A stretch of 9,292 bases of DNA from Candidatus Accumulibacter sp. UBA704 (GCA_002304785.1 DBMG01000126.1:1-9292), one strand, 5' to 3'. Positions 1 through 6,329 are shown, counted from the stretch's first letter. Notes: generated by a model from the sequence alone, not told the origin. Made by a program: numbers and translations.

Positions 1-2342
1 AGGTGTTCGCGCCAGTGCGTGTCCATGTTCTGCAGCATCACGTTGCGTTCGAACTGGTGGAAGGCATTGGCGCCCACGAGTTCGATCTTGGCCGCATAGG
101 CTTCGTCGGCTTTTTCGATGATGCGCTTAAGGATCGCGTCATCGTTCAGCGTCGGCTCGTTCTTCACCCATTCGGCGGCGGGCACGACGAGCAGCAGCTC
201 GGATGCAAGCTCCTTTTCCAGCGCCGGCAGGTCCCATTGTTCCTCGACGCTATCGGCCGGCACGTGGCGGCGGAAAATGTCGTTGAGGACTCCGTGGCGC
301 ATGGCGGTGATCGTCTCGCTGATATCCTCGGTTTCGAGCAGTTCGTTGCGCTGCGAGTAGATGACCTTGCGCTGGTCGTTGGCCACGTCGTCATACTCGA
401 GCAGCTGCTTGCGGATATCGAAATTGCGGCCTTCGACCTTGCGCTGCGCCGATTCGAGCGAGCGGGAGACCATCGGATGCTCGATGGCTTCGCCTTCCGG
501 CATCTTCAGGCGGTCCATGATGGCTTTGAGGCGATCGCCGGCGAAGATGCGCAGGAGCGGATCGTCCAGCGCCAAGAAGAAGCGCGAGGAGCCCGGATCG
601 CCCTGGCGCCCGGAACGGCCACGCAACTGGTTATCGATGCGGCGTGACTCGTGGCGCTCGGAACCGATGATGTGCAGACCGCCGGAAGCCACGACCTGAT
701 CGTGCAGCTTCTGCCAGTCGGCGCGCAGCGTCGCCGTGCGCGCGTCCTTGGTGGCCTGATCCAGCGACTCGTCGTCGCGGATGGCGGAAAGCTGCTTCTC
801 GATGCTGCCGCCAAGAACGATGTCGGTTCCACGGCCGGCCATGTTGGTGGCGATGGTGATCATGCCCGGACGCCCGGCCTGCATGACGATCTCGGCTTCG
901 CGGGCGTGCTGCTTGGCGTTAAGCACTTGGTGCGGCAGTTTTTCCCGGTCGAGCAGGTTGGAGAGCAGTTCGGAGTTTTCGATCGACGTGGTGCCGACCA
1001 GCACCGGCTGACCCTTTTCGCGGCAGGCGCGGATGTCGGCGATGATCGCGGCGAACTTCTCGTTGGCAGTGCGGAAGATCTGATCGTTGAGATCCTTGCG
1101 AATCATCGGCAGGTTGGTCGGGATGACCACCGTTTCCAGCCCGTAGATCTGCTGGAATTCGTAGGCTTCCGTATCCGCCGTGCCGGTCATGCCGGCCAGC
1201 TTGCCGTACATGCGGAAATAGTTCTGGAAGGTGATCGAGGCCAACGTCTGGTTCTCGTTCTGGATGGCCACGCCTTCCTTGGCTTCGACGGCCTGGTGCA
1301 GGCCATCCGACCAGCGGCGGCCAGCCATCAGCCGGCCGGTGAATTCGTCGACGATGATGACTTCGCCGTTCTGCACCACGTATTGCTGGTCCTTGAGGAA
1401 CAGGGTATGCGCGCGCAGGGCGGCATACAGGTGGTGGATCAGCAGGATGTTGGCCGCGTCGTACAGGCTGCTTCCCTCGGGCAACAGCCCCACGCGAGTG
1501 AGGATCTCCTCGGCGTGCTCATGGCCTTCCTCGCTCATCAGCACCTGGTGGCCCTTTTCGTCCACCCAGTAGTCGCCCGGCCCATCTTCCTCCTGGCAGC
1601 GCGTGAGCATCGGTGCGACCTGGTTCATGCGCACGTACAGGTCGGTATGGTCCTCGGCCTGCCCGGAAATGATCAGCGGGGTCCGCGCCTCGTCGATCAG
1701 GATGGAGTCGACTTCGTCGACGATGGCATAGCTCAACTTGCGTTGCACGCGATCGGCCGCCGCATAGACCATGTTGTCGCGCAGGTAGTCGAAGCCGAAT
1801 TCGTTGTTGGTCCCGTAGGTGATATCGGAAGCGTAGGCCGCCTGTTTCTGGTCATGCGGCATCTGCGACAGGTTCACGCCGACGGTCAGGCCGAGGAAGC
1901 GGTGCAGGCGCCCCATCCATTCCGCGTCGCGATTGGCCAGATAGTCGTTGACCGTGATCACGTGCACGCCGTTGCCGGTCAGCGCATTGAGGTAGCACGG
2001 AAGCGTGGCGACCAGGGTCTTGCCTTCGCCGGTACGCATTTCGGCGATCTTGCCGTCGTGCAGGACCATGCCGCCGATCAGCTGGACGTCGAAATGGCGC
2101 ATGCCGAGCACACGCTTGCCGGCTTCGCGGACGACGGCAAAGGCCTCCGGCAGCAGGGTTTCGAGCGTCTCGCCGTTGGCCACGCGGGCCTTGAACTCCG
2201 CGGTCTTGCCGCGCAGTTCTTCATCCGAAAGCGCGCTGACGGCGGGTTCCAGCGCATTGATCTGGCGGACGACCGCCGAATACTGCTTGATCAGCCGGTC
2301 ATTGCGGCTGCCGAATATCTTCTTGAGTAAGCCGGAAATCAT
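1..2342 (-). CDS. secA: Preprotein translocase ATPase SecA (3' end cut by window edge)
   Basis: SecA is the cytosolic and membrane-peripheral ATPase that pushes unfolded preproteins through SecYEG. The frame stays open from the ATG at 2342 to the window edge, giving about 780 of the roughly 900 residues usual for the family. The N-terminus reads MISGLLKKIFGSRNDRLI, close to the E. coli start. Walker A (MRTGEGKT) falls at residues 102-109 and the DEVD Walker B/DEAD motif at 209-212, the same numbering as E. coli. Near residues 600-660 the frame reads GRQGDPGSS and later EYDDVANDQR, both SecA landmarks. The last visible residues, NMDTHWREH, match the helical scaffold just before the wing domain. 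The missing part should hold the end of the scaffold and the C-terminal zinc tail. No clear Shine-Dalgarno precedes the ATG (CACATTCCAGA). It lies 108 nt downstream of the M23 gene on the same strand. Identity is certain; the start is supported by homology. Confidence 0.98.
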   Translation of the reverse strand, partial: MISGLLKKIFGSRNDRLIKQYSAVVRQINALEPAVSALSDEELRGKTAEFKARVANGETLETLLPEAFAVVREAGKRVLGMRHFDVQLIGGMVLHDGKIAEMRTGEGKTLVATLPCYLNALTGNGVHVITVNDYLANRDAEWMGRLHRFLGLTVGVNLSQMPHDQKQAAYASDITYGTNNEFGFDYLRDNMVYAAADRVQRKLSYAIVDEVDSILIDEARTPLIISGQAEDHTDLYVRMNQVAPMLTRCQEEDGPGDYWVDEKGHQVLMSEEGHEHAEEILTRVGLLPEGSSLYDAANILLIHHLYAALRAHTLFLKDQQYVVQNGEVIIVDEFTGRLMAGRRWSDGLHQAVEAKEGVAIQNENQTLASITFQNYFRMYGKLAGMTGTADTEAYEFQQIYGLETVVIPTNLPMIRKDLNDQIFRTANEKFAAIIADIRACREKGQPVLVGTTSIENSELLSNLLDREKLPHQVLNAKQHAREAEIVMQAGRPGMITIATNMAGRGTDIVLGGSIEKQLSAIRDDESLDQATKDARTATLRADWQKLHDQVVASGGLHIIGSERHESRRIDNQLRGRSGRQGDPGSSRFFLALDDPLLRIFAGDRLKAIMDRLKMPEGEAIEHPMVSRSLESAQRKVEGRNFDIRKQLLEYDDVANDQRKVIYSQRNELLETEDISETITAMRHGVLNDIFRRHVPADSVEEQWDLPALEKELASELLLVVPAAEWVKNEPTLNDDAILKRIIEKADEAYAAKIELVGANAFHQFERNVMLQNMDTHWREH

Positions 2343-2376
2343 TCTGGAATGTGCGTAAGCGCGTTAAAAGATGGCG

Positions 2377-2400
2377 ATTCTAACACGCGGCTTCTGTCAA
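2377..2400 (-). promoter_or_regulatory. Candidate secA promoter (extended -10)
   Basis: On the minus strand an extended -10, TGTTAGAAT, occupies 2385-2377. A perfect TTGACA lies at 2400-2395, but only 12 nt separate it from TAGAAT, too short for a normal sigma70 pair. The extended -10 may act alone. It would start transcription near 2370 and leave a leader of about 28 nt before the secA ATG. The placement in the only sizeable gap before secA supports it; the bad spacing counts against it. Confidence 0.4.
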
Positions 2401-2450
2401 GGGCGGCACGCACCGAATGCGGCTAGCGGGAGCACGAATACGGGAGTGGC

Positions 2451-3446
2451 TCAGCGTTTGCGTTTGGCGTCCTGCCCGGACAGGCCGGGCTGCTTTGCTG
2501 CAACCGCGGGGGTCGCCAGGGCGGTCTGTACGCCCATCTGCAGAAAGCGCGCCGGATTCTGGGCCACACCCTTGAACCGCACTTCGAAATGCAGGTGCGG
2601 CCCGGTCGAACGTCCGGTGTTGCCGCTGGCGCCGATGGTCTGACCACGGCGGACGATCTGCCCGGTCTTGACCGAAATATTCGACAAATGGGCATAGCGT
2701 GAAGAGAATTCGTTGCCATGATCGATCTCGATCATCTTGCCGTACTGCGGATGATATTCGGCCAATGCCACTACGCCTCCGGCCGAGGCGATGACCCGGG
2801 TCCCTGTTTCGGCGACGAAATCGATACCTTCGTGCATCGCACCGATACCGGCGATCGGATCGATGCGGCGACCGAAAGAAGATCCGACATGATCCGCCTC
2901 GATCGGCACAATCGTCGGCAGCAATGACGTCTTGATCCTGCGCTCCATCAACTGTGACTCAAGAGCCGTCAGTTCGTCGCTACGCTGGTCGACGAGTTCC
3001 CCCAGCCGATCGATCTCGCGCTGCAGTTCGGCGGCGGAAAGCGGCGCCGCCGGACGAACCAGCGGCCCCCCTTTGCCGTCCTTGCCGTCCTTCGCGGGCT
3101 TGCTGCCCAGTTCGTTTTTCGGCAACGGCACACCAGAGAGCTTTGAAATCCGTTCGCTCAATGAATCCAGCCGCAGCACCTGCGCCTGCATTTCCCCGAG
3201 CTTGACCGCCATCGAAGATACGTTGTCGCGCAGGTACTCCTCGTTCTTCTGATTGTGTTGCTGCTGTACCAGGGCCACCAGGTCGGAGGCGAACGGTAGA
3301 TTGAAGCGAATGCCAATCCACGAAAAGACGAACGAGGTGACGAAGGACAGGAAAATGAAGCCGAGCACGGCTCCCAGCAGGAAGCGCGGTGTAAGATGCA
3401 GCGTCTTGGCCGTCTTCAGACGGCTGGAAACCAGAATAATATTCAC
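2451..3446 (-). CDS. Membrane-anchored M23 family peptidoglycan metallopeptidase
   Basis: Predicted 331-residue zinc endopeptidase or peptidase-like regulator acting on peptidoglycan in the periplasm. From the GTG start: short cytosolic N-terminus; one membrane segment at about 22-45; heptad-like, probably coiled-coil stretches at about 58-104 and 136-170, separated by a Gly/Lys/Asp-rich linker at 112-135; and a C-terminal M23 (LytM) domain at about 185-300. The M23 residues all look intact: H205 and D209 in HEGID, H253 in YAHL, and H284/H286 in GPHLHFE, so an active enzyme is likely. A basic tail, rich in Ala and Lys, follows to residue 331. The GTG at 3446 is chosen because AGGAGG lies 6 nt upstream; ATG codons further upstream have no comparable site. 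It is divergent from dciA and precedes secA. A gene of this family holds the same place in Pseudomonas (from memory). The exact substrate and partners are not known from sequence. Confidence 0.92.
   Translation of the reverse strand: MNIILVSSRLKTAKTLHLTPRFLLGAVLGFIFLSFVTSFVFSWIGIRFNLPFASDLVALVQQQHNQKNEEYLRDNVSSMAVKLGEMQAQVLRLDSLSERISKLSGVPLPKNELGSKPAKDGKDGKGGPLVRPAAPLSAAELQREIDRLGELVDQRSDELTALESQLMERRIKTSLLPTIVPIEADHVGSSFGRRIDPIAGIGAMHEGIDFVAETGTRVIASAGGVVALAEYHPQYGKMIEIDHGNEFSSRYAHLSNISVKTGQIVRRGQTIGASGNTGRSTGPHLHFEVRFKGVAQNPARFLQMGVQTALATPAVAAKQPGLSGQDAKRKR
3075..3092 (-). repeat. 9-nt tandem repeat coding a Lys-Asp-Gly linker
   Basis: Two exact copies of GCCGTCCTT (+ strand) lie side by side at 3075-3083 and 3084-3092. 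In the M23 gene they encode repeated Lys-Asp-Gly residues in the flexible linker between the two coiled-coil stretches. The unit is in frame, so copy-number change would lengthen or shorten the linker without a frameshift. Confidence 0.7.
3415..3442 (+). promoter_or_regulatory. Candidate dciA promoter inside the M23 gene
   Basis: TAATAT at 3437-3442 (5 of 6 to the -10 consensus) follows TTCAGA at 3415-3420 with a 16-nt spacer. TTCAGA is a weak -35 (4 of 6). Transcription would begin near 3449, about 20 nt before the dciA ATG at 3470. The site lies within the first codons of the divergent M23 gene, because the gap between the two start codons is only 23 nt. Confidence 0.4.
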
Positions 3447-3452
3447 TCGATT

Positions 3453-3458
3453 CCTCCT
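3453..3458 (-). promoter_or_regulatory. Strong ribosome binding site deciding the GTG start of the M23 gene
   Basis: The minus strand reads AGGAGG at 3458-3453, with six nt (AATCGA) before the GTG at 3446-3444. This full consensus Shine-Dalgarno sets the start of the M23 gene. The same six bases read CCTCCT on the + strand, so they would lie in the short leader of dciA. Confidence 0.85.
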
Positions 3459-3469
3459 CATAGCTCCCG

Positions 3470-3904
3470 ATGCCCAACACCCTCGAAGACTTCCTCGATG
3501 CGGCCGACGGCGCTGGCAACGTACTGGCGCATGCAAGACTGCTTCTCCGATTGGCGAATCTCTACCAGGAGATCGCACCGGCACACCTGCGCCAGGCAAG
3601 TACGATAGCGAATTACAAGTCAGGAATTATTGTTATTCACGCCACGAACGGCGCGGTTGCAGCCAAGTTGCGCCAACTGGCGACCACCCTGGCCGATGGT
3701 TTTTCCAAACGAGGCGTCGAGTGTAGCGGCGTTCAGGTCAAAGTGCAAGCGACGGAAATCGCAACGCAATCAAGGAGTTCCATGCCAAAGCCATTAAGTG
3801 CACAGACCAGTCGCAACCTGGAGGAACTGCGCGACGCGTTGCCAGAATCGGATCTGCGGCACGCCGTCGAGACCCTGATCAAGCGCTCCGCTAGAACGGA
3901 ATGA
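3470..3904 (+). CDS. dciA: DUF721/DciA-like replicative helicase loader
   Basis: A 144-residue cytosolic protein. It resembles the DUF721 family: an N-terminal helical part, then a short beta region (IANYKSGIIVIHATNGAVAAKL, residues about 47-68) of the usual 'v..g.l.v...s...a..L' pattern, then a helix. A charged C-terminal helix (SRNLEELRDAL..., about 113-140) ends it. DciA proteins recruit or load DnaB helicase in bacteria that lack DnaC; that role is family knowledge, not seen here. Recognition rests on moderate sequence likeness plus strong context, since a DUF721 gene sits between lpxC and an M23/secA pair in Pseudomonas too. The ATG at 3470 is the first possible start after an in-frame TAG at 3461. 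No Shine-Dalgarno is visible in front of it. It is the only + strand gene here, overlapping the small membrane gene by 14 nt at its end. Confidence 0.75.
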   Translation: MPNTLEDFLDAADGAGNVLAHARLLLRLANLYQEIAPAHLRQASTIANYKSGIIVIHATNGAVAAKLRQLATTLADGFSKRGVECSGVQVKVQATEIATQSRSSMPKPLSAQTSRNLEELRDALPESDLRHAVETLIKRSARTE

Positions 3905-4079
3905 CCGCGACGCGCTCAAGAATCAGCAGTGCGAAGACCAGCAATGCCACTACCACGGCGTAGCGGAAAACACACCAGGAAAAGTGCAGGTATTTGGGGT
4001 TTCGGGTCAGCAGGTAAGCGACAAAGCCGCCACCGACAGCAATCAGGGTCAGGATACCGAGCAGGCGCAGCAGCCACAT
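3891..4079 (-). CDS. Small two-helix membrane protein of unknown function
   Basis: A 62-residue, very hydrophobic protein. Two membrane segments are evident at about 2-24 (WLLRLLGILTLIAVGGG...) and 36-58 (CVFRYAVVVALLVFALLIL), joined by a short polar turn (TRNPKYLHFSW). By charge distribution the loop, with R26, K29 and the aromatic residues, could sit on either face. The ATG at 4079 has AAGGG about 7 nt upstream, and the frame begins 15 nt after the lpxC stop on the same strand, so it is probably translated from the lpxC transcript. I recall similar unnamed small membrane ORFs beside lpxC in other Betaproteobacteria, but cannot confirm this here. It ends with TAG at 3893-3891, inside the 3' end of the opposing dciA. 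No function is assigned. Confidence 0.75.
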   Translation of the reverse strand: MWLLRLLGILTLIAVGGGFVAYLLTRNPKYLHFSWCVFRYAVVVALLVFALLILERVAVIPF

Positions 4080-4094
4080 GCGTGCGCCCTTCGC

Positions 4095-5036
4095 TCAGTG
4101 CGCTGGCTGCGCTAGCCAGCGGACAAGGGATTGCGGCGCGCGCGACTCGTCCTCGAAGGAGACGAACTCCCACGCCTCGGGATGGGCCAGCAGTTCGCGC
4201 GCCAGCAGGTTGTTCAGAGCGTGTCCGGATTTGTGCGCCGTAAAGGAAGCCAGCAGCGGGTGTCCCAGGAGGTAGAGGTCACCGATCGCATCCAGCACCT
4301 TGTGCTTGACGAATTCGTCTGCATAGCGCAAACCATCAGCGTTAAGCACGCGAAACTCGTCGAGAACGACGGCGTTGTCGAGGCCGCCACCCTGCGCCAG
4401 ACCGTTCTCGCGCAGCCATTCGACCTCTTGCATGAACCCGAAGGTGCGTGCGCGCGAGACTTCGCGCACGTAGGACTGCTCGGCAAAATCGATGGTCACT
4501 TCCTGCCCGGTGCGATCGATCGCCGGATGGTTGAAGACGATGGAGAAGGTCAGGCGATAACCGTCGTAAGGATCGAACCGCGCCCATTTGTCGCCCGTCC
4601 GGTCGCTCTCGCGCACTTCGATCGGGCGCTTGACGCGGATGAACTTCTTTGGCACCGGCTGTTCCTCGATGCCGGCCGACTGGATCAGAAAAACGAAAGG
4701 CGACGCCGAGCCGTCCAGAATCGGCACTTCGGCGGCGTCGAGATCGACGTAGGCGTTATCCACGCCGAGGCCGGCCAGCGCCGACATGAGATGTTCGATG
4801 GTACCCACTTTGGCACGCACCGATCCAACCTCGCGCTCGAGACAGGAACACATGCGCGTATCGCCGACTTCCAGAGCCGACGCGCGCAGATCTACCACCG
4901 GATCGAGATCGATGCGGCGGAAGACGATCCCCGTATTCGGTGCCGCCGGTCGCAGGATCATATTGACCTTGACGCCAGAATGCAGACCCACACCGGACGC
5001 CCGGATCACCGACTTGAGAGTGCGCTGTTTAAGCAT
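4095..5036 (-). CDS. lpxC: UDP-3-O-acyl-N-acetylglucosamine deacetylase LpxC
   Basis: LpxC is the cytosolic zinc amidase that removes acetate from UDP-3-O-acyl-GlcNAc, the committed step of lipid A synthesis. The 313-residue product is close to the E. coli length (305). It begins MLKQRTLKSVIRASGVGLHSG, matching the family N-terminus. Catalytic and metal residues are all present: E81 and H82 in TIEHLMSA, H245 and D249 in KHKVLDAIGD, and H272 in SGHALNN. RARTFGF at about 195-201 is also conserved. An in-frame ATG 39 nt upstream would add 13 non-homologous residues, so the ATG at 5036 is preferred, although it has no clear Shine-Dalgarno. The C-terminus (SLVRWLAQPAH) lacks the E. coli-type tail ending in Leu-Ala that FtsH recognises. 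It follows ftsZ after 87 nt, with its own promoter candidate, and is followed by a small membrane gene. Confidence 0.98.
   Translation of the reverse strand: MLKQRTLKSVIRASGVGLHSGVKVNMILRPAAPNTGIVFRRIDLDPVVDLRASALEVGDTRMCSCLEREVGSVRAKVGTIEHLMSALAGLGVDNAYVDLDAAEVPILDGSASPFVFLIQSAGIEEQPVPKKFIRVKRPIEVRESDRTGDKWARFDPYDGYRLTFSIVFNHPAIDRTGQEVTIDFAEQSYVREVSRARTFGFMQEVEWLRENGLAQGGGLDNAVVLDEFRVLNADGLRYADEFVKHKVLDAIGDLYLLGHPLLASFTAHKSGHALNNLLARELLAHPEAWEFVSFEDESRAPQSLVRWLAQPAH
4101..4121 (-). other. GC-rich hairpin at the end of lpxC
   Basis: CGCTGGCT at 4101-4108 and AGCCAGCG at 4114-4121 form a perfect 8-bp inverted repeat around a 5-nt loop. On the minus strand it covers the last codons of lpxC, ending 3 nt before the stop codon and about 10 nt before the AAGGG site of the small membrane gene. 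No T-run follows, so it is not a typical intrinsic terminator. It could modulate ribosome passage, RNA processing or reinitiation. Confidence 0.5.
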
Positions 5037-5063
5037 GTGTTTGAAATAACTGGGAATCGGCGG

Positions 5064-5074
5064 ATTGTAGCACA
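5064..5074 (-). promoter_or_regulatory. Candidate lpxC promoter (extended -10)
   Basis: The minus strand reads TGTGCTACAAT at 5074-5064: TACAAT (5 of 6 to the -10 consensus) preceded by the TGTGN extended -10 element. No good -35 is seen at the expected distance, as is common for extended -10 promoters. The predicted start is near 5057, leaving a leader of about 20 nt before the lpxC ATG. It lies in the 87-nt ftsZ-lpxC gap. Confidence 0.55.
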
Positions 5075-5081
5075 ACCCGCC

Positions 5082-5109
5082 AACCCCCTTCTTGCAGAGA
5101 GAAAGGGTT
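5082..5109 (-). terminator. Weak hairpin after ftsZ, possible terminator or processing site
   Basis: AACCCCCTTCT at 5082-5092 can pair with AGAAAGGGTT at 5100-5109, with a small internal mismatch and a 7-nt loop. It begins 14 nt past the ftsZ stop on the minus strand. The sequence after it is GGCGGGTTGTGC, not a T-run, so efficient intrinsic termination is unlikely. It may mark a partial terminator or an RNA processing site before lpxC. Confidence 0.3.
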
Positions 5110-5123
5110 ACAACCTCTTTACG

Positions 5124-6299
5124 TCAGTCAGCTTGCTTGCGCAGGAAGGCTGGTATGTCATAGCGGTCTACGCCGCTATTGGCCAGCGCCTCGACCGTCG
5201 TGCTGCTGCGCCCCTTGCGCACGACCGCCGGCACGTCGAGCTGGCTGTAGTCGATACCCGCGCCCTGGGCAAATGCACCGTCAGTCCCGGTGGCCTGCAT
5301 GACCGGCGTGTTGATCACCTCGAACGGCTGGCGCTTGGACTGCTGCTGGCCGAGACCGGTAGCCACGACCGTCACGCGCAGTTCATCACCCATGCCTTCG
5401 TCGTACACCGCCCCGAAGATGATGTGCGCGTCGTCGGCGGCGAATTCGCGGACGGTGTTCATGACTTCGTTGACTTCCTTCATCTTCAGGCTGCGCGACG
5501 AAGTGATGTTGACCAGCACGCCCTTGGCGCCTGAGAGATTGACGCCTTCGAGCAGCGGCGAAGCCACAGCCTGCTCGGCGGCGATACGGGCGCGGTCCAC
5601 ACCGGAAGCGTAGGCCGACCCCATCATGGCCATGCCCATCTCGCCCATGACCGTGCGCACGTCTTCGAAGTCGACGTTGACCAACCCCGGGAAGTTGATG
5701 ATCTCGGCGATGCCGCCGACGGCGTTGCGCAGCACGTTGTCGGCCGCCTTGAAGGCCTCATCCATGGACACGTCGTCACCGAGCACATCCATCAGCTTGT
5801 CGTTGAGGATGACGATCAGTGAGTCGACGTTCTTCTGCAATTCTGCGATGCCGGCTTCAGCGATCTTCGAACGTTTGCCCTCGAAGGCGAACGGTTTGGT
5901 CACCACGGCAACGGTCAGGATGCCCATTTCGCGCGCCACTTCGGCTACGATCGGCGCGGCGCCCGTACCCGTGCCGCCGCCCATGCCGGCAGTTATGAAG
6001 GCCATGTGCGCGCCTTTCAACGCCTCGGCGATCTGCTCGCGTTCCTCGACGGCGGCGTTGCGCCCGACTTCGGGCTTCGCGCCAGCGCCCAGCCCCGTCT
6101 TGCCCAGACGCAGCTTCTTGTGCGCGACGCTTCGCTTCAGGGCCTGCGCGTCGGTGTTGGCGGCGACGAACTCGACGCCCATCACTCCTTCACGGATCAT
6201 GTGATCGACCGCGTTGCCACCGGCACCGCCGACGCCGATCACCTTGATTACCGTATCGGAATCACTGGCAAGTTCCTCTTTCTCGATGATTTCAAACAT
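5124..6299 (-). CDS. ftsZ: Cell division tubulin homologue FtsZ
   Basis: FtsZ is the GTPase that polymerises into the cytokinetic ring. The 391-residue product carries the expected parts: N-terminal GTP-binding domain with VIGVGGAGGNAVDHM at about 20-34; the tubulin signature GGGTGTG at 107-113; the T7 synergy loop NVDFEDVR at 208-215 with catalytic D210 and D213; a short variable linker of about 60 residues; and the C-terminal peptide DIPAFLRKQAD that binds FtsA, ZipA-type and other partners. Two close starts exist. ATG 6299 gives MFEIIEKE, the usual family start, with AGAGG 8 nt upstream. ATG 6305 adds Met-Thr and has AGGAG 7 nt upstream. I chose 6299 by homology; either is possible. It follows ftsA by about 42 nt. 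Confidence 0.98.
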   Translation of the reverse strand: MFEIIEKEELASDSDTVIKVIGVGGAGGNAVDHMIREGVMGVEFVAANTDAQALKRSVAHKKLRLGKTGLGAGAKPEVGRNAAVEEREQIAEALKGAHMAFITAGMGGGTGTGAAPIVAEVAREMGILTVAVVTKPFAFEGKRSKIAEAGIAELQKNVDSLIVILNDKLMDVLGDDVSMDEAFKAADNVLRNAVGGIAEIINFPGLVNVDFEDVRTVMGEMGMAMMGSAYASGVDRARIAAEQAVASPLLEGVNLSGAKGVLVNITSSRSLKMKEVNEVMNTVREFAADDAHIIFGAVYDEGMGDELRVTVVATGLGQQQSKRQPFEVINTPVMQATGTDGAFAQGAGIDYSQLDVPAVVRKGRSSTTVEALANSGVDRYDIPAFLRKQAD

Positions 6300-6307
6300 G
6301 GTCATGG

Positions 6308-6319
6308 CCTCTCTCCTCT
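6308..6319 (-). promoter_or_regulatory. Double Shine-Dalgarno of ftsZ
   Basis: The minus strand reads AGAGGAGAGAGG. AGGAG at 6317-6313 is 7 nt from the ATG at 6305, and AGAGG at 6312-6308 is 8 nt from the ATG at 6299. Each of the two in-frame ATG codons therefore has its own correctly spaced site, and the sequence cannot decide between them. Confidence 0.7.
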
Positions 6320-6329
6320 GCAAAAAACT

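Noticed and set aside
651..2330. Long + strand open frame of about 559 codons opposite secA
   Set aside because: It is the antisense shadow of secA, caused by GC-rich third positions. Its product is low-complexity (His/Val/Asp/Gln rich) and the minus strand carries an unmistakable SecA with motifs at the expected residues.
2451..2560. SecM-like arrest peptide upstream of secA
   Set aside because: The C-terminal tail of the M23 protein has no FxxxxWIxxxxGIRAGP-type motif, and the protein is an ordinary M23 enzyme.
3447..3599. Longer start for the M23 protein (up to 51 extra residues)
   Set aside because: The added stretch is Arg/Pro/Gly-rich with no family likeness, lies antisense to dciA, and the GTG at 3446 has a full AGGAGG at ideal spacing.
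5037..5075. Longer start for LpxC adding 13 residues
   Set aside because: It would run over the extended -10 element, and the family N-terminus begins at the second Met (MLKQRTLK).
4131..5534. Long + strand open frame across lpxC and the end of ftsZ
   Set aside because: It runs antisense through two conserved genes and across the promoter gap, with no recognisable domain and biased Arg/His/Asp content.
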